This document shows positions 26,100-37,952 of a stretch of DNA of 64,000 nucleotides, piece after piece (positions within the stretch are counted from its first letter, which is position 1; each line of letters begins with the position of its first letter). Made by a program: the position numbers and the translations under genes. The notes under the pieces were generated by a model. The model saw only the letters and a list, made by a program, of their open reading frames with translations. It did no database searches and was not told the DNA's origin. The stretch is from Dermatemys mawii. Its lineage: Eukaryota; Chordata; Testudines; Dermatemydidae. The DNA lies in contig ML677365.1 in assembly GCA_007922305.1 (NCBI GenBank), positions 13,663,931 to 13,727,930 of the forward strand. Direction: 5' to 3'.

Positions 26100-27060
26100 A
26101 TCTACACTACAGAGTTAGGCTGACATAAGGTTACATTGACCTAACTCTGAAAGTGTCTACACTACAGGGTTGCTGCTGCTGCTGTAAGTCCCCCATTACA
26201 CCAACCTAATAACTCCACCTCCACGAGAGGCATAGCCCTTAGGTCAATGTAGTTAGGGCAGGGATGGGCAAACTACAGCCCGTGGGCCACATCTGGCCTG
26301 CGGAACCATCCTGCCTGGCCCCTGAGCTCCTGGTCAGGGAAGCACCCCCCCAGCCCCTCACCCACTGTCCCCCCTCCACCACAGCCTCAACACGCCATGC
26401 CGCTGGCGGCTGCTCCTGGACAGCACTGCAGTGGCGTGGCTGGCTTCTGTGGGGCTTGAGCTCCTGCCCCTCTGAGCAGCACAGTAAGGGGGCCGGGCAG
26501 CATCTAGCTCTGGCAGGCCGCGCGGCTGCCAGACACACTGCTCTGAGTGGTGTGGTAAGACGGCCAGGGCTGGGGTGTTGGATGAGGGGGCAAGGAGTCC
26601 TGGGGAGCAGTCAGGGGACAGGGAGCGGTGGGGGAGGGGGAGGGTTGGGTATGGGGTGGAGTCCTGGGGGGCAGTTAGCGTGGGGAAGAGTCTCAGGAGG
26701 GGGTGGTCAGAGGACAAGGAGCAGGGGGATGTTGGGTAGGGGGTGGGGTCCTGGAGGCAGTTAGGGTGCAGGGGGTCTCTGGAGGGGAAGGTCAGGGCAC
26801 AAGGAGCAGAGGGGGGTTGGATGAGCGGGAGGTTTTGAGGGGGGCAGTCAGGAGGCGGAAAGTGATTGGGGGTCGGATAGGGGGCGTGGCCAGGCTGTTT
26901 GGGGAGGCACAGCCTTCCCTACCCGGCCCTCCGTACAATTTTGAAACCCCGATGTGGCCCTCGGTCCAAAAAGTTTGCCCACACCTGAGTTAGGGCAACA
27001 AAGTGTCTGTGTAGACATGGCATTCCTTACATCACCTGTCAGCATTGCCCGGAACTCACC
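26100..27060. mobile_element. MITE split by a nested hAT insertion
   Basis: The left half (26100-26258) has 'ctacactacagagttaggct' and 'ctccacgagaggcatagccc'. The right half resumes at 26996 with 'caacaaagtgtctgtgtaga'. Removing 26259-26987 plus one copy of agttaggg restores continuity. Outer ends are approximate. Confidence 0.65.
26259..26987. mobile_element. hAT non-autonomous element with perfect 8-bp target-site duplication
   Basis: The TIRs are 'cagggatgggcaaac' and complement of the right end 'caggtgtgggcaaac'. Perfect duplications agttaggg flank it (26251-26258 and 26988-26995). The interior (26560-26890) is a degenerate G-rich tandem array ('gtcctgggggg', 'cagtcaggggacagggagc'). Open frames on both strands are artefacts of this array. 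Confidence 0.93.
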
Positions 27061-27220
27061 AATTTTTTGATGGGAAGGAAGGTTGGGAGTGAGGTGGAAG
27101 GAAGAGATACAAGCTTGTGAAGAACAGCAGCACTATCACATTACTCATTGGTCAGGTTTAGTACAACAAAATGTTTACACACTGTAGCAAATTGGTCTCC
27201 AGGATAGTATAAGCCTAGTC

Positions 27221-27825
27221 CAGTGGTTCCCAAACTGGGGGTTGGGGGTTCACGAAATGTTACAGGGGGTTCTTGGGAAAAAATTCCCTAATGGTGGACA
27301 GAGTTGTCCATAGGGACTCCGGGCAGCATGGGGCCAGCAACCCAGAGCTCCTGGACTTCCAAGAGCTAAGCAGATCAAAGCAAGTACATACATCACACTG
27401 AGGAGATTTATCCTTATCAGAAATGGAAAGGGAGGTGGATATTTTTTCTGTTTTTAAATGAAATAGGCAGCTAGTGTTGTTTTTAAAATTATGATGAAGA
27501 ACAAGTTTAAGCTTTCTTGTAAAGTGTGTTGTTTGCCTGGACTGCTCAAGACCTGAATGCTTCTGTAGGAGGAACTTTGAGTTGGCTTCTTATATTCCTT
27601 CATGCTGTTTCACGTCTGATACTCCTTGATAAAACATAGGAGCCTTGTCTTATAACAGGCTTATTCAAAGTGATACAGGCTATGAAAGTGAGATCACTGC
27701 TCTTATCACTTATAGTCAGGTAAAGGAGAAAATCCCTGGAAATATTCATTTTTAGGAAGGGGGTTCACGAGACTTGACAATTGAGTGAAAGGGGTTCACA
27801 AGTTGTTAAAGTATGGGAACCACTG
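27221..27825. mobile_element. hAT non-autonomous element with perfect 8-bp target-site duplication
   Basis: A 605-bp element with TIRs 'cagtggttcccaaact' and complement of the right end 'cagtggttcccatact'. It is flanked by perfect gcctagtc duplications (27213-27220 and 27826-27833). The CAGTGGTTC terminus is typical of Charlie-like hAT elements. No transposase remnant was recognised. Confidence 0.93.
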
Positions 27826-28044
27826 GCCTAGTCTGAGGCCTTGATTACACAGTAAAGTTGCACAACTACAAAAAAAGGTATGAATTTGAACCAATATACT
27901 TAAACTAGTGCAAACCCCTATGTGAAAACTTTTATTGTAAAGGTCAAAAGTGAGTTTACCAGTTTAGCTTAAGTAAACTTCAAACAGGTTTAAATTAAAC
28001 TGAACTAGTATCTCCCCTAAAGAACTCATTTTGAGATAGTAAGT

Positions 28045-28166
28045 ATGGTTGCCAATCCTCCAGGATTGTCCTGGAGTCTCCAAGAATTAAAGATTAATAT
28101 TTAATTAAATATTATGTCATGTGATGAAACCTCTGGGGACATGTCCAACCAAAATTGGCAATCCTA
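28045..28166. mobile_element. Short hAT-like MITE (GGTTGCCAAT ends)
   Basis: The left end 'tatggttgccaatcctcc' and complement of the right end 'taggattgccaattttgg' are terminal inverted repeats of a 122-bp element with the internal block 'ttgtcctggagtctccaaga'. I recognise this as a common reptile MITE. Confidence 0.75.
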
Positions 28167-30329
28167 GCATGAGGCATCTGGAGTGGTACAAGGCATTATT
28201 AATAGTAATAGCATCCACTTTTCCATCCATGTGTCTGCCTCTCTCCTGTTCCCATATTTGATTTCTTGTAAGCTATTCCCCAGAACATGGCCATGGGCAT
28301 TGGGCCCACATGAAGTTCAGAAATACCATGAGATTCAGAATGCCCATAGAAACTTCATGTGACAATAACATAATTCCCTGTTAAGCACCAAAAGCTAGGG
28401 AAAAGATTGAAGACATTGGAGCAAATGTGGAGGGTTCACTCTAGCCTGTCCTATCACTGGGTTGTCCAGGCCATACTTTGCCCTCTGACTCTCCAAGGAA
28501 TGCACACATCCAACATGCTTCAGATAATGTTCCCTCATTCCTGGGATCTGGTTTCTGAAACATTACAAAAACTAAACAGTTCATCTGGCCCTCCCAGGTA
28601 CAAACCATTCCTTCCCTAATAGACAGGATTTCACAATCTCCTCTACCACTCTAGGCTAAATTCTTTCTGCGTGTGGGTCACACAAGACACTTTTGCAGGC
28701 TCCTTCCCCTGTTCCTGGCACCACTTTTAACATGATGCTGTTTATGACTTGTCTGCAGTACATTCTCCTTCCAGCTGGCAGAGCTGTGAATATGCTCTTC
28801 TGGTCTTCTTTGATGGGGAGCAGAACACTGGCCTGAGGTGGTTGGGTATGTTGGTAAAGAAGAAATGGTTGCCAGTAGATGATCTCTGGCCACTGGCTGC
28901 ACTGGCAGAGCAGAAAAGGCTGTAATCAGGGCGGGTTAAAATAATTGATTGAAATGACCAGGAAGAAAGTGTGACGCACACTCTCTATGAGCCCAGTCTA
29001 TACACAGTTCCTATGTTTTCACTTTTGGCTGCACACCTGGACAGAGTTCAGTTCCTTTTCTTTTTTCTTGTTTTAGCTACTGGTACAGCTACATCAGTAC
29101 GTGGTGCACTGCTACCTACTCCTATTAACGTAGGCCAAGTGAGCAGGTGTAAACCAGGACCGACTTGCATTGGTGCATATTGCTCCAGGGCCTTACAGTC
29201 TGCTCCATGTCAGCTGTACTGGAGCAAGTCACTGTTTTCATTGATGTGTTTCCTGTACACCAAGAAGCTACACCAAGTGGCTAACCACTAAACTTCTGAA
29301 TGGGGCTGGCTTGAGGGGTTTCCGATGCCCTAGGCAAACAGAAAATGTCCAGCTCCTCCAGATTGGAGACACACACAGACACAAATAGTTAATAGATATT
29401 TTGTTGCTCCAGGCAACCACCTATTCTCTCTGTACCAGAGTGAGAGGTCCAACTCCATGTGACTCTCCGTCACTGTATTTCTTCTTGAACTTTTCTACCC
29501 CTCAGAGCTATTGTGTGGTCTGAGTGAGCTTTGACTTATTCAGTGGGGTTTTGGTTGGCAAGCTGTTGAGCCTCTTAACATTGCCTATGTTCTTGGCTCT
29601 GGGTTTTGTCAGTCACAAGCTTCATTTTTATGACTGATGAAGATGATGCCTTTTCTTACGGCTTGTTTACATCTGAAATACATAGCAGGTTAGTTGGAGT
29701 TATGTCGCATTAAAGTGCCTTGCATTCACTAACAAGATTATTTTGTTGTTGCGAATCATTTGCTGTTTTAATGTGTGCTATTAAACCTACTTTGGAAGCA
29801 GGTTTACTGAGATGTGGGAAGAATTTACCCACAGTAAAGTAGGTGTGGCTGAATCAACTAACAAGGTGTGGTTCCTTATTAGTTGTACCCCAGCTCTGTG
29901 GGCACGATCCTCATAAACAATAGCACAGCATATTTTTTTCTGCTTTTCTCATGGCCTTTTTGAACAGAATCCTTCTCTGCCTTTTTGTGACATGCCTCAG
30001 AGTAACATTCTCCAAAGTAAGGACAGCCTGCAGAGGTGCACATGAAATTACTACCCTGCCTCTTCTGCACCATCTTTAGATAGCCCTCACCCCGACACCC
30101 ACAGCCCACCATGTATGTATTACCCCTTTCCCCAAGTTGGCTAAACAAACCACCCCCATTATATCACAGGCGAAGGTGTCCTATAAAAACAAGATTGTGA
30201 AGACATCCTACCATCTCCAACCTCACCCAAGACTGGGAAGAGATTCAGGAATAGAATTCCAAAACCAAGGAAAAAGCAACATTTGGTTACTGTTGGCAAG
30301 GAGACTTCAATTTGAACAGTAACCAGTTG

Positions 30330-30332
<3 letters not shown>

Positions 30333-30369
<37 letters not shown>

Positions 30370-30380
30370 CTCTCTCTCAC
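30333..30380 (+). repeat. CT-dinucleotide microsatellite
   Basis: A run of about 20 CT units with one GTGT interruption. It creates a spurious Arg-Glu open frame on the minus strand. Confidence 0.95.
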
Positions 30381-30996
30381 TTCTCGTCCCCTCCCCCCAA
30401 TAGCTGCAGACACCTTATAATGAGGAGGGATAGGGTGTGAACACTGAGTGAACATCTGTCCAATCTGCATAGGAGGAAAAGGAGCTCAAGAGATGACATG
30501 GCATGGCATGTTCAAAGAACATCCCAAGAGAGGGATAAATGACAGAGGAGGGGAGGGAAGGGTTCCTGCAGCATGACAGAAAAGGAGAAAAAAGAAAAGG
30601 ACAGGGACATGGCTAAGTCTATATATACACAGCTGCTGCAGATGAAGGAAAGGCAAACAACTGTCCTGTAGAGCATAGTGGCTCTCCGGTCAAGGCCTAA
30701 CCCATAGTATGTAACTCTGCAGCCCTCTACCTCTGAAACCTCCACATTTTGGGACACACCATTCACTGCAACAATACCAGGAAGTGTCTTTTTCTAGGCA
30801 GTCTATGGCACAAGATTAAGGAAATCATGGTCTGTGAGCCAAAGGGAGATCCCCTTCTACCATCATCCCATATTTCAAGATGCAGAGAGCAGTATTGAAT
30901 GTCCTACATACATACATTTATGACTTTGAAAGCATAAACTTATTTGCACACTATACTTTATAACGTAAAGGTTTTTAAAGTGTTTTTCAATTTACA

Positions 30997-31110
30997 AGAA
31001 TCAGAGGGGTAGCCGTGTTAGTCTGGGATTGCAGAAGTGACAAAGAGTCCTGTGGCACCTTAAAGACTAACTAAAAGTCTTTAGTTAGTCTTTAAGGTGC
31101 CACAGGACTC
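30997..31110. mobile_element. PLE fold-back insertion with 14-bp target-site duplication
   Basis: A 40-nt tail (30997-31036, complement of the long PLE's tail at 60453-60492) is followed by a terminal segment (31037-31075) and its inverted copy (31081-31110). Perfect tttttcaatttaca duplications (30983-30996 and 31111-31124) bound it; a few Ts at the right boundary are ambiguous. It contains no coding sequence, only the two inverted termini of the element at 57804-60492. Confidence 0.9.
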
Positions 31111-31440
31111 TTTTTCAATTTACACAATCTTATGAATGTTGAATACTTTTTTACTGATCACAACTTTCAAACTGGTATATTTACTGTTATTTATTAAAAA
31201 AATACTGAAAATGTTTTTGCATGGTTTTGTATCTAGAACAATTCATGAAAATGCATATGTCCATTTACATAAAACATGAGAATGCCCACCTTCACATGCA
31301 CTATAATAAAATCCTTCTATACACTACGATAAAAATTCCCACATAAGGTATACTAGAATCCCTATATGCAGAATGTCAAATGCTAACAGCACTGTACATA
31401 CACATTAATACAAGCACAGTGATACTGATTTAAGCAGTAT

Positions 31441-32043
31441 ACATAAGAACAGCCATGTTGGGCCAGACCAAACATCTTTCTAGCTCAGTATCCTGTTTTC
31501 CAACAGTGGCCAAAGTTAGGTGTGTCAGAAGGAATGAACAGAACAGGTAATCATCAAGTGATCCATCCCCTGTTGCCCATTCCCAGTTTCTGGCAAACAG
31601 AGGCTAAGGACACCATTCCTGTCCATCCTGGCTAATAGCCATTCATAGACCTATCCTCCAGGAACTTATCTAGTTATTTTTAAAAACTGTTATAGTCTTG
31701 GCTTTCACAACATGTTCTGGCAGAGTTCCATATGTTGACTGTGTGTTGTGTGAAGAAATACTTCCTTTTGTTTGCTTTAAACCTCCTGCCTATTAATTTC
31801 ATTGGGTGACTCATGATTCTTGTGTTATGAGGAGTAAATAATACTTCCTTATTTACTTTCTCCACACCAGTCATGGTTTTATAGATCTCTATTGTACCCC
31901 CCCTTAGTTGTCTCTTTTCCAAGCTGAAAAGTCCCAGTCTTTTTAATCTCTCTCATAAGGAAGCTGTTCCATATGCCTAATAATTTTTGTTGCCTTTTCT
32001 GAACCTTTCCCAATTCCAATATATCCTTTTTGAGATGGGGCAA
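31441..32043 (-). mobile_element. CR1 LINE, 5'-truncated (copy B)
   Basis: The 3' end is at 31441 (complement of 'acataagaacagccatgttg'), with blocks parallel to copy A through 'tttgagatggggc' near 32040. A broken reverse-transcriptase C-terminus reads [20 protein letters not shown] on the minus strand. Same orientation as GRHL2. Confidence 0.85.
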
Positions 32044-33397
32044 TTCGGTAGCTGCAGCATTTCACAGAAGTATCTTCTCTGGCTGTTGAAAATGTTCACC
32101 AAGTGTGCCAATCTCCTCCTCCCATTCTTCTGCAAGGCTCTTTCATTTGCTCTCACAAAGACTGTGCGCAAACACACAGCAAGCGGCTGTCATAAGTAGC
32201 AGCTATTTCTCATCAGCCTCTAGCCTAGACAGTAAACCCCTCTATCTATCTATCAATCTCCCAAATGCACACTCACTGTCATTCTGCATCACTCACGGTA
32301 TAGGTGACAGGGTGTCCACCCCACACAAGGCCTGATGTGGTAAATTAGGCCAATTAATGTATAGGCCAAACCTGGAGGCGAGGCAGATAGTGCTAAAACC
32401 TAAGTTGCTGATGAAGTCCAGCTGGAGGAGGAGTTGTCCTGGCTTTATGAAGCCAGGAAGCTGGCAACAGAAGGGGGCTGATGGGAAAGGCTGCAGTCAC
32501 TCCCTGGGAGGTCTGCATCATTATCCAGTCTCACCAGTAAGTGCTATCTGTCTGCGCCCAAAAGCAATTCTCCGTCAAGCGAAGTCACCCCAGGAAGAGA
32601 TCTAAGAGAAATGTCTGTTCAATATCATCCTCCTCAACAGAGCCTCTGTTGCCCTGGTTCTAAACAATACTGGATGAATTTAGATGGTGATGAATATAGT
32701 GCTCTCATATGCATCCTCTATGACACCTGACAGTGCTTTGAAAATGGTGCTGCTAGCTCACAAAAGCCAGGTGGAAGATGGGATTAAATATGAGGAATCA
32801 TGGTAATTATTTAGTTTGTCCCTCAGCCCCACAGTTTGATTGCCTGCCAATTGAAGCCCGACAATGCATAATGCAAAAAATGCATACAGCACAGCTACAA
32901 AGCAATGCATCATGGGATGGCTGACCAGAATGCTGAGTGTTTATTTAGAAACAAAACAGTGCTGTGTGGCCACAAGGTAAAAGTACCTTAACTGCAGGAT
33001 AACAGTGTATCCTGTGTATCAGTGTATACAAACTGCTTGCACAATAGTTGTTGTGGATCACTTAATGCGGATACACAAAATCTGCAAAAAGTTTCAAGTA
33101 CAGATGTGCCCTCATTGAGAGTTTCTCTCTGATATGCTGATTCTTGTTATGCGCTGTTGCGTAGTTGCTCTCTAGATGGATATGAGTAAATGTGTAGATC
33201 AACAAACCTGTCACATTTACAACTACATTTCAAATAAATATTTGATTCAAATGATACAATATGATGCAAGTGGGCTGAGACACAAGCTCAGAACTGGATA
33301 TGATCTATGTGGCAGCTTGCAGCAGCTGTTAAGTCACCAAACGTCTTGGCTACAGGCAACATACCACTACGTAGAAGTGTGAAAAGACACTAAACGA

Positions 33398-33660
33398 GGG
33401 CTTGTCTCAACACAGATGTAGTGCCAGTTTAATTTAATTTGGTTTAGTTAAACCAGTGCAATTTTTGTGTGTGGATTCTGTTACATCACTTTAAAACTTA
33501 TTAGATCAGTTTAGCTTGTGCTTATAAATTTGTGAAGCTAATATAAACTAGATTTAAATCAAGGGTCCATACACAAGTTGCACGGGTTTAATTAAATCAG
33601 AATAAAAATCACATATTTAGTTAAAACTGGTACAACTTTGTCTGTGGCTGGGGCCTTAGT
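33398..33660. mobile_element. Inverted-repeat MITE
   Basis: The ends 'agggcttgtctcaacacaga' and complement of the right end 'taaggccccagccacagaca' form imperfect TIRs. The interior has mirrored 'tagttaaaccagtgcaa' and 'agttaaaactggtacaa' motifs. Confidence 0.6.
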
Positions 33661-34653
33661 TAAGGTGCAAGTAAAGCCTTGCTTGAGTGACATTTAGCTA
33701 AAAGGAGGATACATCCTGAACAAATTAGAGAGCATGGGTAAATGACAACAGAAATTCTTTTTCGGGATAGGCCCAGTTCACAACTTCAAGATCCAGATCT
33801 AAATTTTCTTCGAGTTTGAGAGTGTTTGAAACTGAAGTTCTAGTTTGTGCCCATTACAGAAATAAGCATAAGCCACAAAATTCTGATCGTTGTCCTGACT
33901 TTCCTAGAACTTGAAGAGATTTGAATTGAGAATTTTAGCTCAGCCCAAACTTGACTCACAATATATGCTTATGAGCAGGCGGTGAAGAATAAAATATACC
34001 ATTGTCTCACTGTTACTTATTAATTTATTTAATAGATATGTTGGAATAAAGAGAACTTGTCCCAGAAATTACAGTTTAATAGCCAGTAAAATCTGGGCCT
34101 CAATTAGATGGCAGTGTCCAAAGTTGTAAAGAAGCATAACAATTTCTGTACTCAAATAAGAAAATGGTCTATTTAGTCAGATGGTTTATCTCTAGTAATG
34201 GACAATACTAAAACTTCAGAGGAAGACATAAAGTCCTTATAATACACTTCAACCCAACTCTGCAAACATGTACGTACATAAATAACTTCAAAGTAGAGTA
34301 AAATACAAGTGTTTAGACTACTTGGAAATTACAGGTAATAAGATACCGGACCGCTGGCCCAATCAGCAGTTCTTCCTCAATCAAACAACACTTCCATTGA
34401 AGGCAATGGGAGTTTGCCTACTAACGAGTATTAGTTTGGGACTCTTTTGTAATTCTAGGTAATTTTTTCTTTTCCAATATAATGAAAAATCTTAACAAGA
34501 TCAAACATGCTGAATGACTAAAAGCAATTATATTGCCTACACTAATCTCTGAGGCAAAGTAAAGTATATTGCGAACCTGGATATGTTTTTAAATGTGTCA
34601 AAGTCAGCTACAGAAAAGTATTTGACACAGAAAGGAAGGACAAAAAAAATATA

Positions 34654-34844
34654 CAGTAAAACCTGAACTAAGGTCCACCTCTAATAAGACTCTTTGTCGC
34701 TCTAATAATCAATTTCCTGTCTTAAGCAAAGTCTTTAAAGTATTTCTGTGGTTTCAAATACAGTTTTGTTTGATTTAGTTAAAAACAATTTATATTACGC
34801 AACCAATTTTTGTTGACCTTTGCGTAGTTTCAGAGGTTTCACTG
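34654..34844. mobile_element. Mariner/Tigger-type MITE
   Basis: A 191-bp element with TIRs 'cagtaaaacctgaacta' and complement of the right end 'cagtgaaacctctgaaa', flanked by TA dinucleotides (34652-34653 and 34845-34846). This is the Tc1/mariner signature. Confidence 0.75.
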
Positions 34845-35911
34845 TATTAAGTAGGACAATATTATGCAGCATATCTTCAAAGAACTGGAGGACTTTCTGG
34901 ATTTGTACTGTGGGCTTGATTCAAGGGCTAATGAAGTCAACAGGAATGTTTCCATGTATTTTAATGGGCTTTGTATCAGGACCTGTTTACAGGTCTGTCT
35001 CTGTATTTTGATTCTTTTGACAGGAAATATCATACGAGATTGTTTAACAGACCTCTCTGTGCAAGTTGCCCTGCAGCACTTCTTTAATCTCCAAGTAGAA
35101 TGACAAAGCTTCTTGGACTTGTTGAATTTTAAGGCTTGTTCCTGCAGCCCTGGTTCACTCAACACTCTCACTGAAGTTAATAGAAATGCATTAATTATAG
35201 CATCAGCAATGCAGATCACTAGAGACTTTCTATTCTGAAGATGAAACAATCATATGTAGAGCACAAACACAACAGTCCTAACCTCTTTCGAGTCATGACT
35301 TCTCACAATGGAAAAAGAGCATATTATCAGAAAATCATAGTTTATTTCAAACATAAAATAGATACATTCTTCATTACTAGGGATGGAATTGCATTCTACT
35401 ACTACTAGGGAAAATAGCAAGTCTATGATGAGTCTCTCATTTGAAGCAATAGTTATTAGGAATATATTCACAAACTACAGGGATGTTGCAATATTTGATT
35501 TTGCCATAGTCTTCAAACACTCTTAATATGGTTTAATTAGTCAGTCTTTCGGAAGGAAGATTTATCTTCTTCTTTACGTATTTTATATCATTAGAGAAAA
35601 GGATAGTGTACCAAATCTGTTGGGATATCAGAGCTAGTTAGTTATTGCTGTTAGCTGTTCTCTGCTGATTAGCTGTTACTCTTCCAGTCATTGATTAGAA
35701 GCCTATGATATAGATTCCAAAGCCAGAAGGGACCACTGTGATTACTGAGTCCGACCTCCTGTGTAGCACAGACCATAGCATGTCCCCACAAGAATTCCTA
35801 AGGGGTATATTTTAGAAAAACATTTAATGTTTATATTAAAATTGCCAGTGATGGGGATTCCAGCATAACCCTTGGTAAATCTTCCAATGCTTTTTCTGAG
35901 AGGAGGGGGAG

Positions 35912-35969
35912 GGAAGGGGGGACAGCTCAGTGGTTTGAGCATTGGCCTGCTAAACCCAGGGTTGTGAGT
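35912..35969 (+). mobile_element. tRNA-derived SINE head fragment
   Basis: 'gacagctcagtggtttgagc' followed by 'attggcctgctaaacccagg' and 'gttgtgagt' has a Pol III A-box (agctcagtgg), an anticodon-loop-like ctgctaa (Ser-GCT-like) and the beginning of a B-box. The body is missing. The match to a turtle tRNA-derived SINE is recalled. Confidence 0.6.
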
Positions 35970-36004
35970 AGGTACTTATAGACTATGTAGGTACTTATAG
36001 ACTA
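35968..36004 (+). repeat. 18-bp tandem duplication
   Basis: gtaggtacttatagacta occurs at 35968-35985 and again at 35987-36004, separated by one base. It lies at the SINE-CR1 junction and may be a remnant of the insertion or repair. Confidence 0.85.
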
Positions 36005-36088
36005 ATCAAGTCACAGCCTCATCTTCTTTATGTTAAGCTAAATACACTGAGCTCTTTGAGTCTATCACTTTATGTATCTATTCCTTTA

Positions 36089-36262
36089 GAGAGACATGGT
36101 GGATGAGGTAATATCTTTTATTGAACCAACTTCAAGACAAGCTTTCGAGCTTACACAGAGCTCTATGTCTCTCTGACCCACAGAAGTTGGTCCAATGAGA
36201 GATATGACCTCACTTACCTTATCTCTCTAATATCCTGGGACCAACCCAACTACAACAACACT
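36089..36262. mobile_element. PLE-type fold-back insertion (second tail family) inside CR1
   Basis: 'gatgaggtaatatctt' with 'ttgaaccaactt' is inverted later as 'agaagttggtccaatgagag' with 'atatgacctcac'; the right part continues into 'tatcctgggaccaaccc' and 'aactacaacaaca'. Imperfect duplications tctattccttta (36077-36088) and tctaattctta (36263-36273) flank it. It is the family seen at 57535-57690. Confidence 0.75.
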
Positions 36263-37012
36263 TCTAATTCTTAATCATTGTGATGGCTCTTCTCTGAACC
36301 CCCTCCATTTATCAACATCCTTCTTAAATTGTGGACACCAGAACAGGACACAGTATTCCAGCAGTGGTCGTGCCAGTACCAAATACAGAGGGAAAATAAT
36401 GTCTTTACTCCTATTCGAGATTTGCTTGTTTATGCATCCAAGGATTGTATTAGCCCTTTTGGGGTGTCACTCTGGGATTCACATTCAGCTGATTATCTAA
36501 CATTACCCCCAAATCGTATTTAGCCACTGCTTTTTCAGAGGGGCATTACTAAGTTAGCAGATTCATACAGTGGTGTATCCCAGAATCTTGGTGAATGTTT
36601 GGAAGTTTTTATTTTGAGCAATATGACAGCCCAGACCATCTTCTCTATGACTACTGGAGAATATGATACAAGCAAAGGACTCTCCAATAATGCACTGAAT
36701 TGATATTTTTCAAAAGACATCTAGTGTCAGCTGGTTTCAGGTGATTTCACATTTAGATGTCCCATCCATAGCAATGGCGGTGAGCTTTTTAACGTGGCCA
36801 GGGTAAGAGCACATCCCCACCAGCCTGTCTCCATAATCCTTCCCCAGTGCAGAGAGAGCAGGTAACCATTCCAATCAAGATTTCTTCTGAAATAACAATT
36901 GCCTTTCAGAAGTATTCCGTCCATATTTGAGCTTTCATTTTAGGTGGGGGCCTCAGTCTCCAGCCCTATGAAGGGGCACAGGTGTAATAATAAAATTTGC
37001 CTTAGATCATAA

Positions 37013-37605
37013 TTAAGGCTACGTTTTACTCACAGGTATTTTTAGTAAAAGTCATGGACAGGTCACAGGCAGTAAACAAAAATTCACAGCTTGTGACCTG
37101 TCGATGACTTTTACTATATACCCCGAAATAAAACATAGGCCAGGGCCGCGGGTGCTTGGGGAGCAGGGAAGAGGAGGAGGTCCGGGGGAGCGTCAGGTGA
37201 TGGTGGGGTGACCTAGTACCCCTGCTAGTGCTGGGAAGAGGCAGGCGACAGCGTGCAGCCTAGCATCCCTGCTGGTGCTGGGAAGGGGCGGCTGGGCAGC
37301 AGGCCCCCAGCTGGGACGGAGCGAGGGAATGATTGGCGGGGCTGGCAGGCTCCCCACCCAGCCCCCCTGCCTAGGAGCTGCAGGGAGATGCCAGTGGGAG
37401 CCCTCCTCCTCCCCCGCCCCCCGCGAAGTGCCCCCCAGCACCCCAACCCCCCGCCCCCCCCCCGAGCCCCCTCCCACAAACCCAAACTGATCCTGCTGGC
37501 CCAGAGGCTGCCTCAGTCAACACCAGCTGCTGCAGAAGTCACTGAGCTCACAGAAAGTCACGGAATCCGTGATTTCCATGACCTCCATGACAGACATGCA
37601 ACCTT
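37013..37605 (+). mobile_element. Non-autonomous DNA transposon with subterminal hairpin (copy 2)
   Basis: The ends 'ttaaggctacgttt' and complement of the right end 'ttaaggttgcatgt' suggest TIRs. A stem-loop at about 37048-37116 pairs 'agtaaaagtcatggacaggt' with 'acctgtcgatgactttta'. The interior (37140-37500) is GC-rich and generates spurious open frames. It is opposite in orientation to the copy at 3100-3668. Confidence 0.75.
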
Positions 37606-37952
37606 AATCATAATGTGTCTGTTAGCTAACTTAATTCTTAGCAAGAAAATCTATGTCTGAAAATTCTGTCCATTCCTCAGAACAGCAACCACTCATCTGC
37701 TTGCTTCCCTGACACAAAGTCAGGCACTTTTGAAGGGACACTGAAATAGATAAGAGCAACATTTTGAAAAATGCAGGTACTGAACACCTGCACCTCTCAT
37801 TGACTTCTCTTGGAGTTGCTGGATGCTCACCACTCGAAAATCAGGTTCAAAGATGTCTTATGCATGGGCATTTGAGGTATTCAAACCTAGTGGATACCTT
37901 TGAAAATATGGCCTAAATAAATATTTAATAGCTGAGTAACACGTAATCTTAC

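Larger units (their letters stand above)
35706..36545 (-). mobile_element. CR1 LINE 3' region, interrupted by two insertions (copy C)
   Basis: CR1 of another subfamily: 3' blocks complementary to 'agattccaaagccagaaggg' and 'acctcctgtgtagcacagac' (35706-35900), 'ggtacttatagacta' (35971-36088), then 'gatggctcttctctgaaccc', 'gtggacaccagaacaggaca' and 'cagtattccagcagtggtcg' (36263-36545). A tRNA-like SINE head (about 35912-35969) and a PLE fold-back (36089-36262) interrupt it. The plus-strand 64-aa frame at 36329 is an antisense shadow. Confidence 0.8.

Noticed and set aside
26264..26764. 166-aa plus-strand frame
   Set aside because: Lies wholly inside the nested hAT element and reads through its G-rich tandem array.
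30159..30470. Arg-Glu repeat frame on the minus strand
   Set aside because: Produced by the CT microsatellite at 30333-30380.
36329..36523. 64-aa plus frame MWTPEQDTVFQQ...
   Set aside because: Antisense reading of the CR1 copy C coding/3' region.
37253..37660. 135-aa plus frame in a GC-rich patch
   Set aside because: It spans the GC-rich interior and right end of the hairpin MITE; no domain, and overlapping frames on both strands.
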